Of a stretch of DNA of 64,000 nt, positions 12,553-25,800 are shown piece after piece. A model generated the notes under the pieces. That model saw only the letters and a list, made by a program, of their open reading frames with translations, had not been told where the DNA came from and searched no databases. Position 1 is the stretch's first letter. Each line of letters opens with the position of its first letter. A program made the position numbers and the translations under genes. Origin of the DNA: Tetrahymena thermophila SB210 (taxonomy: Eukaryota; Ciliophora; Oligohymenophorea; Hymenostomatida; Tetrahymenidae); the NCBI RefSeq assembly GCF_000189635.1, contig NW_002476322.1, positions 62,001-126,000 on the forward strand. The letters are read 5' to 3'.

Positions 12553-15500
12553 TCAAGATGTTTGAATCATTTCATAATGAATTAGTGTTTCATTTTTTGA
12601 TTTATATTCTAAATTATTCATGCTTTGCATAGTCTTTGTTAGTCTTATTAACTTTTTGATATTGTTGTTTACTCTAACATTATATAAAGGAACAAATCTT
12701 TGTAAACACCAACATCTAAAGTATTTTATTAAATAAACAATTTTTGACTCTAAGAAGGATTAAACTATCAACCATAAAATGTATAGCATAAATAAAAAAT
12801 TAATTATCTAAGTAAAGCAAAAGAATACTATGCTTAATAATTGAACATTTTTAGTAGCTTTGTCATAATCATATTCTTAAAATACAACTGTAGATAATAG
12901 TAATATTTATAAAGAAAATATGGAAACTTTTTCTAGGTTATTCAAGAATTTAGATATAAAAGGATTGCAAACTTATAATCCTATAAAATATAAAAGGAGA
13001 GTAATTGAAATTAAAATACCTGAAATTAAGAAATACTACTTTAATAGAATGTTCAATACCACAGTAACTATTTTAACTATTAGTCTAATTATTTCCCAAT
13101 AATAATATTGAGTTGTATATTCGTTATATAAAAATCCATAAGTAAACATAACCTTAACTTTTCTCAACCTATGTCTTGAGCGTATAATCATAGCATAGAC
13201 AAGTAAAGGAAATAAGGTTAAAACAATAAGTAGTATAATGAGACTAAGTATCTAAATTTTTTATAATTAAGAAGAATTACCACATTACAAACTTAAATCT
13301 ATAAGTGAGTAGGATTGATCTTTTATTAAAGTGAAGCAACTAAAGCTTGATAGACATAATTCAAGTAGAATAGAATAAAAGGCAGTGAGAAAAATGTAAA
13401 TCAAAGATAGGCATCCAATGTACAAAGATTATTTGAGAGATACTTTTTTACAGATGATAGCCATAATTAGGTAAGTTAAAATAAATAAAAATATAAAAAT
13501 AGGGACTAAAAAGAGAAATAAGAGATACAAATATCCTATAGAAGTCTATTCAGATTTAAATTCAGATAACAAGCAACTCAATGAAAAGAATTGAGAGTTT
13601 AAAGGGTTGTAGGCTACATACTATGAAGCAGAAATTGAAGAGATTATATCGATATTGATGAGTTAAAGAGAAACAGAGTAAATAGATGCATGAAACATGA
13701 ATATTTTCATGTAGGTTGAGGAGAGATTTTAAGTTAATAGGGTCTTTCCAATAAAAAAAATACCCATTTTGGATAAATAAAATGCGAACAACTCATTTCT
13801 AAGTCTTTTAAAAGTTGACATTATAATAACTACTAAACTAACCATAAGTATAATTATAATTATAATCAATTTTATTAAATTAGATTTTGTTGAGTTGCAT
13901 TTTGAACATTAAAAGTTTCCTTAAACTGAATACTTTTCACCCCAGTAAACTCCATCAATGTCGCAATTTAAGCATTATGCTCCGACGTGACCTTAATAGC
14001 ATAAAGAATTCCCAACTCCGCTTCCTTTATATTCAATTTATTAATTTAGAAATTAGGACAAAATAGATTTTATTTAATTTTAATTTTATTATTTTTAATT
14101 AAATACAGAAAAAAATTTAATTAAATGGATATTTTATTGTTTAAAAGAAAACATTTAAATATTTTAAAAATAATTAATTTACCTGAAACACAGCTCGAAG
14201 GATTAAGTGAGCATTTATATATTTAATCAGAGTCTACAGTATAATTTAATCTCCAATAAGAATCTTACAAAAGAGAATAATTTGCAAAGCATTCTTAAAA
14301 TTGATGAAACGAGCAGGATTAGCACTATGCTTAATCATAATTTGCTTTGCTTTATTAGCAATATCTGCATATAAATGTATGCTTACCTCCTTTTTAAACA
14401 TCAACTCTTTCCATTCCTTATAGTTTACACCCATTTAATACTTAGTAGTTGCTCGTATTTAAACTAAACTTAATATTATTAAATAGAATTTTTTTAAAAT
14501 TTATGTTTGCTGGTTGATTTCCTTAAAAACCTGCATCCTCTAAAACCCATATGAAATAAGGAGAATTATAATTTGAAAGAAGTTGAGGAGAATCTTGCAA
14601 GTAGTTATCATTTGTATTAAGTATGAAATTATACATATTTTCAAATGAAGAGTCTTGGTTAAAATCAGAAAAGATTTAATTATTTATTTTAAAAGAAAGA
14701 GAGACAACATAAGTCAAACCTTAATATAAAAATTGATCTGTCTTAATTATTGCATAAGGGTTTTTTAAGTCTAAATTTAATTCTTCTATTTTATGGATAA
14801 GAATTTCTTCTATCTCAAAGCTATAATCATTTCCAGTTAAATATGCTTTATTATTCTAAAAATTTATCTTCTGCAATTCTGTTTTGTTTGACTTGGATTG
14901 ATAAATATAAAGGCCTCCACCTATTTTACTTTTACAATTAATTATCTTTAAATCATTAGCCTTAGTTAAAAAACCTCCAGAAATAGCGCCTCCTAAATAT
15001 TTACTCACACAAGAATCAAATGTTGTATTTTTGAAAATTAATTTAATTTATTTTTTTGAGGATTATTTTAAATTATGCAATTAAATACATCCTCCAAAAT
15101 CTTAAGATTAACCATTTTTAATGTAAGAATTTTATGTCTCTAACTTATAAAAAGGCTATTATTCAGAAGGCTGTCCCATCTTCAAAAATAAAAAGGATAG
15201 ATTTTAAGATTACTTGGATTACTTCATATCAACAAATAAATCATTAAATTTCAAACTACTCCTTAATTATTAAACTTTTATGATAAATTATTACTGCTAT
15301 ATTTTTTGTTAGTCTAGATCCATATAAGGAGCCTAAAATATATTTTATATGACAACTTTATTAAATTAAGCTTAAATAACTACATCATAATAAAATAAGG
15401 ATTCTTGCTAAAATTAAATACCATCCAAGGATAATCCCTTTATTGTAGCTTAGTTTGACTCAGGAATATATAATAGATATGAATTAAAGATTGATTTTTA

Positions 15501-16754
15501 TATATTGAAATTTTTAATCAATAAATCAGAAGCAGTTATGTTTAAAAGAGAGGATTGAAATTTACACCCAGGCTTGATGTCTATCTAATTTATTATAGCG
15601 AAATCTAATATTGTTCCAATTATTATACTTTAACTAATAAAGCTATTTTCTTTGATTTAAATGTTGCTTATAGTAAAATTGCGAGCTTCTTTAAGCTTAA
15701 TTAAAGATTCATCTTAATATAAAAGAGGTATAGTAGTATATCCTTTTACCAGCATTGATCCTATGTTTACTTATTCTATGTTTGCTATAGAAATTTAAAA
15801 GAAAGTTTATGAATTAAATATTTGATAGTCTATCTCGTCTATTTGCAGAAAAAAATTAATTTCTGAAGATCTTAGCAATTCATTATTTGAATAATTATTT
15901 TTATTGAATGAAATTTAATTTTTTAAAAAAATTTCACCATAGATTTAAAATTATAAATATTTTATTAATATTTTTTATTAGATTTATTTTTAATAGTTAA
16001 CAGAAATAGAAAGAATTTCATATCCAATAAAACTATCATCATCACTAATTTTAATATTACTAGTTAGATATCCTTAAATTTAATTTGAAGAACTACTTTA
16101 TACTATTAATTATCCAATCTCAATGTTAGTATTTGTTAGAAGCTTTAAGGTCAATGTATAACTCTGTGTTTTTACTTCTTTTATTAAGAAATAATTTATT
16201 TATATTAAGTTTTCACTAAAAAGTTCAAAGTAGCTGATAGATAGTGATTACAAGTTATTAATTTTAATATTATCTGCGCTTAATTAAATAAGATATGATG
16301 TTTGCTCTAGATTTATTTAATCTATGTATAATTGCTTAATTTCATTTGCTTTAATTAGCCATGCAAACGATAACTATGCTTGATTTGCTATATCTACCAT
16401 AATACTGTTTATGTTGAATTCTTGAACACCTCTCACACTTATAAAAGATTTTTCTAACTTGCAATCAGTGATTTAAACTTTATTAAAATTCAATTTCGCA
16501 ATATCTTTAAACATTATTGGTGTAGTAATCTTTTTTCCTACTAAATCTAAATCTAATGTAATTTCATTTTAGTTACTTACAACAATTTATCCGCTTGAGC
16601 ATTTGAAATCTATCCCTTACTATATGAATTAATCCGTTATTATACTTTAACATTAGCTGGCATTTAATTTTTGGTATTATATTTCATCAACATAACATAT
16701 AACAAGAGTAATTATAGAGCATAATTGAAAAAAGCTCAAAATATTTACTTTCAT
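12553..16754 (-). CDS. Gene C: PMP/pectin-lyase-like ectodomain, multi-pass membrane protein
   Basis: Two exons, 16754-14183 and 14024-12553, with intron 14025-14182 (158 nt, phase 1). The sum is 1348 codons, so 1347 aa. The signal peptide is MKVNILSFFQLCSIITLVIC. The beta-helix-like ectodomain has SKYLGGAISGGFLTKA and KIGGGLYIYQ near residues 575-615. The stalk runs CRYCQQ..NYDQAQCQSC..ECFANYSLLQ, then DSYWRLNY..KCSLNPSSCVSG, CYQGHVGAQCLNCD and FQCSKC, with the intron falling inside the VSG codon. This is the known layout of protist PMP-repeat proteins. After LIKLIIIIIILMVSLVVIIM (first TM), seven or more hydrophobic helices follow, with YGFLYNEY..QYYYWEIIRL between the later ones. It ends EMIQTS and stops at TGA. 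Localisation is inferred to be the surface or secretory pathway; ligand and activity unknown. Confidence 0.9.
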
Positions 16755-17789
16755 TTGTTTTTTTACTTTCAGTTTTTATCTTTCCTAATTTTTTCTAAAT
16801 AGAATTTTTTATTTTGTTAAATCAGGAATTTTTATCGATAAGAAATGTACCAAATTTATAAATGTTAATGAGATCATATATTTCCTTTACATAGGAATGA
16901 AAAAAGATTAATTTTTGATTATGTTTTTGTATTTGTGATTGCCTATCTAATTTCTTTGTTATTTAGTTTTTAAAATAATATTTTTATGTTTATTAATTAA
17001 AAGTTAATTGTATTCTCTTTTAAATTATTTTACTCAGCCAATACCGAACAACAGAATTATAATTTACGGAAATAATACATATAGCCAATCAAGATTTTTT
17101 TTAATGATAGTCATAATTTAATTTCAATATTTATTATTAATGAGATAATCTACTTTTTTAAAGTGATTTAATAACTTAAAATTTGAATTTTAATATATAA
17201 TCATATTGAGCTTAAAAAGCTCTCTTACTGATATACATTTCTTTGATTTATCCTCAGTTTAGATATCTTTAATAAAAAATTTAATTTTAGAAAATTTCAT
17301 GTATAACTGATCAGATAAGTAAATTAACAAATATGACTAAATTAATTTTGAAAAATTTAAAATAATAAGAAATGAATTTTCCTTGAAGGTTCTTCTAATA
17401 TTTTACTTACTTAACTTAAATTGTAAGTATACTCTATATAAAGTTGACTGGAATGTAAAAAAATTTATTTAAATATTAAGAGTCAACTAACTAACTCCAA
17501 AATATTTGAATCGATCAGAACTCTAATCAATATATTACAGGTTCTCATAAATCAAAGCTTTCTCACCTAAATTTATTCCCTTATGTATTTTTATGTTTCT
17601 AGTTTTAAAATTTATTCAATAATATAAAATTATTATAAAAGTAGTTCAATACTTACTTATTTATATATATGAAGTTAATTTTTAAAATTAGTGTATATTT
17701 ATTTATTTTTTACAATTTTATTAAAAACAGAATTCATTTTTTCTTGGTTTGTTTTATTCATAAAAACTTAAATATTTTAAAAATAATTT
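16755..17789. other. Intergenic region, 5' flank of gene C
   Basis: About 1 kb of AT-rich DNA. A 62-codon plus-strand frame starting at 17669 is rich in Phe/Ile/Lys from A/T runs and overlaps the 3' end of gene E on the other strand, so I do not accept it as a gene. Nothing else is seen. Confidence 0.55.
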
Positions 17790-19556
17790 TCATAGGTATA
17801 AATCCCAAAACGATAGCTAAGGATTATAAGATAAAAAAGGTGATATTTAATTATTAAAAGCACATAATTGCATCATAGAACAATATCTTTACTTAGTTTT
17901 TTCTTCAAATACAAGAATGTTATCAGGTAATTTTATTTTTTTTGTTGAATAAATTTCAAATTCTGTTAATGTTTCATTTTGGCTTAAATCGACTTTGAGC
18001 ATTTAATAATTTTACTAAGCGAATACAATGTAGCCAAAAAATTTAATATCAATCACTAACTTTAATAAATTACTATTATAATTTAATGCATCTAATATTG
18101 GTTATAGCTTTAAAATTATACTGTATTGAGCATCAAATATTGATATATAAAATGATTCAAGGTATTTTCCAAAAGTAAATTAATCAGGCTACAGAATAAA
18201 ATTAGCACTTGGAATATTTAAATAGAGGTTTTTTAGGTGAGGGCATTTTATTACAGTTTGAATAAGCTCTGTAAACGATGTATTCTAAATTTCTTAATTG
18301 AGTAAATTAGGATTAAATGAAATTAATTTCAAAGTGTGAAGGTTAGTGTTTGCTTACAGGTAGTTTAGCATCCTTTTATTGTTTAAAATATTTTTTATCT
18401 ATAAAACCTCCAAATTTTGAAAGAATGACTCTATAACAGAAGGGAATTTAGATAGTAGTATTGGTTTAGTTGAATCCATGTAAAAATTTTGTAATTAGTG
18501 AACTTTGCCAACAAGGCTTATTTCCAAATCTTAGTAGAAATTTATTGATGGATCACATAAATAGAGAGTCTTTAAGCCTATAGGCAGCTAAGAGAAATCA
18601 ATGTCACATTTACTAAGCTTTAAAACTTACCAATTTTTATTAAATTTTGTTATCCTAATATTGGTATTAGTTTAGCTATTCCTATAATTAAAACTTGATT
18701 ATTTTTAATTGAAACTTACAGATAGCTTTCTTAAATTTTAATTATTTAGCCATGCTGATTCTATTTTATTGTATAGAGTCTTGTTTGTGTAAATTTCTTA
18801 GTCAAACTATATTGAAAAATCAACCATTTTGCTATTTTAAATAGCTTAGCAAAATTTTAAAAGCTCGTTTTAGTTTTAAATTAGCTAACTCTATTAATTA
18901 ACTTAAATTTTCATCTTTCTTATACAATCCGTATTTAAAATTTATGATAATCCATTAAGAGTCTGCTCTTTTAAAGATTAGCAATTTGATTATTTTATTA
19001 AAAATATATCATAGTTGTAGTTGTCTTTGTAAAAAAAGTATCCAAAAGAAAAACTCTCAATATTATTCCTATTCATAACTCCTCTCAACACCTTAGCTAT
19101 CCTTGCATCATCTGATATTTCTTACTCTTGAATTTAAAAAATTTTAATTGAAAATTTTTTTGTTTTATTATTGATTTTCTCTATCATTTACTATATCCAA
19201 ACAGCTATTACATCGATAAAGTTATTTTTAAAGTAAATATTGATTTTTAATTTTTCTAGGCAGCTTAAGCTGCTGACTCCAATTACTATTTGCTCAAAAA
19301 CAGATTTCTTTAGAGTAACTAAAGGACCCCAAGTTATACTAAGTTTTTTAAGAGCTATATATTTTCTTGTAGAAAAGAATGTGAATAAATTCTACCAACA
19401 CTATAAACCACAATTGCAAGTTAGCTACTCAATATTTAAAGCAATATTTTGATTTAGCTTATCTTTATAAAACTCCTCAACTGTTTATGGATATTAGCTA
19501 TATCCTATACAACATTCCTTAACAGGAAATTTCAATTCTTAGTAATTTTATGCCAT
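17790..19556 (-). CDS. Gene E: leucine-rich-repeat-like protein, single exon
   Basis: One uninterrupted code-6 frame of 589 codons (588 aa) runs from ATG 19556 (MAQNYQELKFPVKECC) to TGA 17790. An early Cys-rich patch (TCNCGLQCWQNL) is followed by irregular Leu/Ile-rich units of about 25-30 residues. Examples are LSCLEKLKINIYF, NWQVLKLSKCDIDFSQLP, QNLEVLQIKNIL, NTNLHTLKLISFNPN and KCPHLKNLYLNIPS. These look like degenerate LRRs of the kind found in many Tetrahymena hypothetical proteins. No signal peptide or TM is visible, so it is probably cytoplasmic and protein-binding. The final ~25 residues past KLPDNILVFEEKTK could be a weak tail, but no earlier TGA exists. Confidence 0.8.
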
Positions 19557-19850
19557 TTTTATGATTACTTTAAATAAATATTTCTGTTATTACTCTTTTT
19601 TAATTATAAGATGTTTTTGCGGCAAAATTTTAATTTTTTTGAATTATAACAAAGTGATTTTAATTTTCTTAGTTTATAATTTATTAAAAATTGGATTTGA
19701 TATTATTAATATCTTATATAAAACCAAATAGAATATTAAAATTTCTGATGATTTTTAAATATCATCTTAAGTTAAAACATTTTTCTCTCAAATAAAATAT
19801 GAATATAAAATATTAAATAAATAAGATACTTAAAAATTAAAATTTTAATT

Positions 19851-22800
19851 TCAACTTGCTTTTTACAATAAAGCAGGCTACTTAAAGAATATATTAAGTA
19901 ATTTATTTGACAGTTTTGAATTATCTACAAATTTAGATCTAATTGTAACGATATAGCTAGTCAAAGATATCAGTGATTATATTATTAAAAAGTCTGAGGT
20001 AAATAAAAGAATGTAAGTAAAAGACCACTTCATATCTAAATTATGACTAAGTGCCTATATTTTTGGTATGAACCAGAAATAAATATCTGATCCTGAAAGT
20101 GTTGATACAAAAACTAAAGAAAGAAGCCCTGCTTTTCTAAGGCATAACCCAAATTAAGATAATACTATTTGTAATATGCCTTTACCAGCTATTGCAGCTA
20201 ATAAACCAAGAGCTGCTACTCCGTAGTTTGTCTAATTATTATAATATTTATAATTTAAAAATAAATTGAGTTTGAGTGTAAACTTACGCTTTATGAAATG
20301 TATGTCATAAAGAAAAGAATCAAATATTTTGTAAAAAGCATTGCAGATCTGAATATTCTACTCTTTTTAGGGTCATATAAAGTAATTATAGAAATTATTT
20401 CATTGCCAATCTAATTATTTTAATTAATAAATATATTTTCTTATTTTGTTTCAAATTGAATAAAATACTAGAGTGTAATAAAGCTTTTTTGGATAGTTAA
20501 TTTTATTTGTGTCTTTTTCATATGTTTAAGAGTCAGAATCATTATCTTTTATTGACTGTTACTAACTTTTATCTGAGCTCAATTATTCGTCTACTATTTA
20601 TTTAATTTTTAAATTAATATTTACACAATAAAATTAAAATTTTTTTTTTACCATTCTGGAAAGTAGGGATATCTTCATTTATTTTTGCTAAAGTAGACTA
20701 CCTAAGAGGTCTTGCTCTAATTTTGAAATCAGCAAAGTTTATTTTGTTCCCACTTATTTTATAAGGGCTTCTAGATGTTGGGGAAATGTTGACATCGTTT
20801 TGTGAATTTTAGAAAGGAAGAATTTAAAGTTAACTCTGTATATTTACATATGACAAGTTTGTTGTACTCTTTTTCGTAGGAGATTCAGCATCTAATATGT
20901 CTTTGTATCCACTTTACTTTAAACTCGTTTAATCAAAAGCAGTAGGAAGCATTGAAATCATAGAAGCACGAGTAATAGCAGTTCTTTTTCTTCTATTTGG
21001 AGATTGATTTAGATTTAATTAAGTACCTTAGAAATCTAAATCTTTTCTTTCTCTTCTGATTATATCTCGTACTTGCTTATCACTAACATGAATGCTTAGT
21101 TACTTTTAACTTGATCTGACTTATCCAAATTTTCCAAAAGATTTTCCATTTTTATAGTCTAAATATGCTCCTGTTATAGAAGAAAATATCCAAAGTCCAG
21201 CTTTAAAAATCAGTATTTTGGCAATAAGTGAATCAAATCCACTTGAACCAACATTTATACAATCACCTTATTCAGGTCCTAAGCAGCCATTTTTATTGCA
21301 GCTAAAGTGGCATTAAATACATTACTTTAAGTTTTCATCTTAAAATGTAAGAATAGGATCACAACTAACTTAGCAAGTACCTTAATAAGTATACTGATTA
21401 TCTATGCAGCTTAAACAATAATCTGTAGACTAGCATTCTTTGCATAAACCAGAACATTTAGTGCATTTCATAGAGCTTTCATCATTGAAATATGTTGAAG
21501 GACATTATTTGTAGCATTTCTTATCTAAAATGAAGTGGTGCTCTAGGCAAGACAAGCAATCATTAGAGCTAGGCCCATCACAAGTCTTGCAATCTTCATT
21601 ACATTTTTTGAATTTATCTTTATCTGTATAATACCCATCAGGGGCATCTTTTAAGCATTTACCTTCGAATAATATCAATGGACTATTACAACTAAATATG
21701 ATAAAATGTTTAAATTTTAATTTAATCAATTAAATATATATATAGATTGATTACCTTAAGCAGTTCGTGTTTCCTGAGCTGCTACATGTCTAGCATAAAG
21801 GATGACAAGCCTCACATATCTTCTTCTCCTTATTAGAGAAAAATGATTCAGGGCAGTTCTACGTACATTCGCTTTTTTAAGCATCTAAAAAATAACCATC
21901 TGCACATTATTTACACTAATTTTAAAATTTATTTAGCAAATAAAAAATTAAATTTAACATTTTACATCGTTTTTTGTAGGTCCATTGCAAGTTTAGCACT
22001 CAACAGCACATGGTTAGCACAATAAATTCTTTTTTTCTAAATATTCATTTTAATCACATTGATCTACACACTTATTATTCTTAATTGACTTCGTACATAG
22101 TTAGCACACTCTTTTTTCATCATAAGTGTGAAAAACAGGACAATTTTCAACACATTAATTCTGATACATAAAGTATTATGAATCACATTCTGTGCACTAT
22201 TAAAATTACATTTAATTTTATGTTATAAAGTATATTTATGTTTTATTTATACGTTGTTTGAATCTGGGCCATTGCATTTAGAACATTAATCGTGACACTT
22301 TAAGCATACTTGTTAACCATTTTTAATAGCTGGGTAATAATTTGTTTCACATTATTCAACACAGCTCCCTTCTTAAAGATATCCTAAAATAAAAAATGTA
22401 TAATTATTAATGATTTATTTAAAAGAATTTTAAACCAACCTGATGAACATGTTAAACATTTGAAAGATGCACTACCAAAGCAGGTAGAACATGATGGATC
22501 ACAATCTATGCATTTATTTTCAAATTTAAAAGTATTGCTTGGACATTCTTTTAAGCATTCTCCTTTATAAAGTAGTCTATCCTAAATACATTATACACAT
22601 TAATTTTCTGATTTACCAACACATTCTGCACATGTTGAAAAACAAGGCTCGCATTTTTTTGTATTTGTATCAGGATATCTACCTGATGGACATTCATTTT
22701 CATATAAACAGCTATTATTATCTGTATTTTTAAATGTTTCAGGTATGCAAGTATAGCAACCCTATTCTGTGGCATCAAAGCAAGTTAAACATGTATAAGC

Positions 22801-25800
22801 ACATTTAGTGCATTATTAAGAACCTGAATTAATTAAAAATAAATAATTATGCTAAACTTAAAATTATTTTTAATTTTATTTTAATTTAATAAAGTCTATT
22901 TACTGATATCGTTAAAAAACTTAGTTGGGCACTAGCTTACACATAAGCCTTTATGAAGGAAATATCCGCCTGAACATTAATTGCATGTTTTATCATCAGA
23001 GCATACATCACAATTTTCAATACAATCTTTACAAGTGTTTGAAGTGGAATCTCCGAATTATTTAATTGGACATTTTGAAACACAGTTATTTTTACTCTTA
23101 TCCAAATATGTACCTTCTTTACAAGAATTACACTCAAAATTAGATGGACCAAAACAAGTTTGGCATTAAATATTGCAATCATCACAAATATTTAATTTTT
23201 CATTTTTGAATGTTGAATCTGGGCAGTTTTTTTCGCATTTGCCCTCTGTCAAGAAAGTTCCTGAGTTGCAACTAGTGCATTGATCAGCTTTTTCTGTGCA
23301 TGTTTTACAATTTTTATCACAAAGTTCGCATTTATTGTTTAATTCATTTCCATACTCATTATCGTTACATTTTGAAGAGCAGGTTTTACCATCTTTTAAA
23401 AATAAAGATCCTTCACATTCTGTGCATTTATCCGATCCACTATCTGTACATTCTTTACAAGTGGTATCGCATTTCTATTTTTTTAAAAAATGTTATTTTT
23501 ATAATTTTTTAAAATATTTTTTTGCAATTTAGTTATTTTTAGTAAAAATAAAAAAATTATTTGAATATTTACAAGGCATTTGTTGTTTAAATTGCTTGGA
23601 TAATAATTTGTTGGGCATTTTGTGACACAAGTATTTTCAAGTGGATTTAAAAATGTGCCATTTGGACATTCTAAGCAATTGTTTTCATTAGGGCCATTGC
23701 ATTTTGAACATTAAATATTACACTCGTCGCATGTATTATTTGCTTTTTAAAGGATAAAATTAATAGTATTGAAGATAATTTTATAAAACAATAATAATTT
23801 ACTAGAATTTTTCCATCCTTGGTTACATTCACTTTTACATTAATTTTCTTCAAAGTATGTACTATCAGGACACCTAATTAATTATTGATAAAAATACATT
23901 GAAATTGAAATGAATATCAATTATTTAAATTTATAGAATATTATAGAGATTGATTATTTTAAACAAATAATTTCATCTGTAGAACTATTTTTAATAAACA
24001 AATATGCTTTGTAAATTAATTACTTTGCGTACTTTTTATTACTAATATTCTATAGATGATAATTTATTAATAATCTTACACAATATTTTTATTAAAATTT
24101 TACTTTAAGCAATTAGTTCTATCTGGTCCTGAACAAGTTAAACAACTTATATCACACTTTTTACAAATATTATTTAAAGTATCCTAATAAGTCCCATCTG
24201 GACAATCCTCTAAGCATTAATTTTTTGGTGTCAAATAGAGATTTCCCTTGCATGCAGTACATGAATTAGGACTATTATCTTTACAATTAAAGCAGCTTGA
24301 ATCGCATTAAATGCAATTGTAAGCATTTGGATCTTAGAAATATTAGTCAGGACAACTAGAAATACATTCGTTTTTAAATAAAATCAATTTATCTGGACAT
24401 TTTGTACATTAATTGCTTAAAGAACCAGAACATTCTAAGCAAGATGAATCACATTCAACACATTAATTATTATCCTTGTCTTCGTAGTATTTTTGCTAAC
24501 ACTTTTCCACACATTTTTTTGAAACTGGGTCAAAGAGCAATTCTCCCTTACAATTAGTACATTAATCTGGGTTTGGACCAAAACATGTTTCGCAACTAGT
24601 ATTGCAAGGATCACATTTTCCATTTGATAAATTGGCATAATATCCTTTTGGGCATATTGCTAAGCAAGTATTATGATGAAGATATAAATTTGAATTACAC
24701 TTAGTGCAATTAGTACTAGAACCATCACATTCTTTGCATTTCATTTTGTCGCATGGATCACAATTATTAGTACTCAAATTAGAAAATTTTCCTGGTGAAC
24801 AAATTTTTACACATTTATTGTCATCTAAGTAAAGATCATTGCTGCATTTAGTGCACTGGTTACTGTTTGGGCCAGAGCATTCTTAACATGTAATTTCACA
24901 TTTCTTTTTATTTATTCATTTTAATTTAATTTCAAAGTGATATTAAACTTAGCGAAAAATCTATGATTTAAATTAAAGTTTTTAATTACGTCACAGGTTT
25001 AAGTTGACTAATTTCCATAGAATTTTGAAGGACAAGGGCTAACACATTTTTTGCTATTTAAATCAAGAAATAAAGGAGAATTACAAGACTTACAATTACT
25101 CTTGCTTACATTGTCACATGTTTTGCAATTAGGGTCACACAATTCACATTATCTAGTCGCTATTTGTCAAAAAAATAAAATAAACAAAAATAATTTGTTT
25201 GATAACGATTACAATTATTAGTCCATTTTCCATCAGGGCAGCTATTTTTACAAACTCCGTCAGAATCTAAAAACATCTTAGGATTACATCTAATTTAAAA
25301 AAAAAATGTTTTAATTCTTTCCAATAATCATTTATTTTATTACTTTGTGCAATTGTTTTTCGCTTTAATGCAAGCAACACAATTAGAATCACAACTTTCA
25401 CATGTATTATTTGCTTAATTTTTGAACTAGCCATCTGGACAGGAATCAAGACATTTATTTCCAGGATTTAAATATAAATCTCCGCTGCATTTTGTACACT
25501 GATCTGAGTTTGGTCCGCTGCAGTTGAAACAAGTAGAATGGCATTATTTACAAGTTTATGAAGTTTTATCAGGATAATATTAATCTGGGCACTAAGAAAG
25601 ACATTGTTTTTCATATAAAAATCTAATTTTACCACCAAAAAAAATTTTATTTTATTAAAATTAAAAAAAACTATACATACCTATTACTGGCTTTGCTGCA
25701 AGAATTGCAATCTTTTTCAGTTCCTGCACTACAATCGTAGCAAGTTTCGTGACATGGAGTACAATTGTTTCCATTTTTATACTAAGTTATCTTGCATTTA

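Noticed and set aside
12920-13102. Plus-strand ORF METFSRLFKN..., with a conserved counterpart near 8091-8280
   Set aside because: It is antisense to the last exon of genes C and B. The minus frame gives continuous TM helices ending in a conserved tail and a whole-gene length divisible by three. Conservation on the plus strand is explained by the duplication.
17669-17857. Plus ORF of 62 codons (MKLIFKISVYLF...)
   Set aside because: Low-complexity Phe/Ile/Lys composition from A/T runs, overlapping the 3' end of gene E, with no recognisable domain.
23296-23532. Plus ORFs within the furin-like arrays (for example 23296-23532, 32682-32975, 33749-33997)
   Set aside because: Antisense to Cys-rich exons of F and G. 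The regular spacing of Cys codons on the minus strand creates repeated His/Ser/Leu/Gln patterns on the plus strand.
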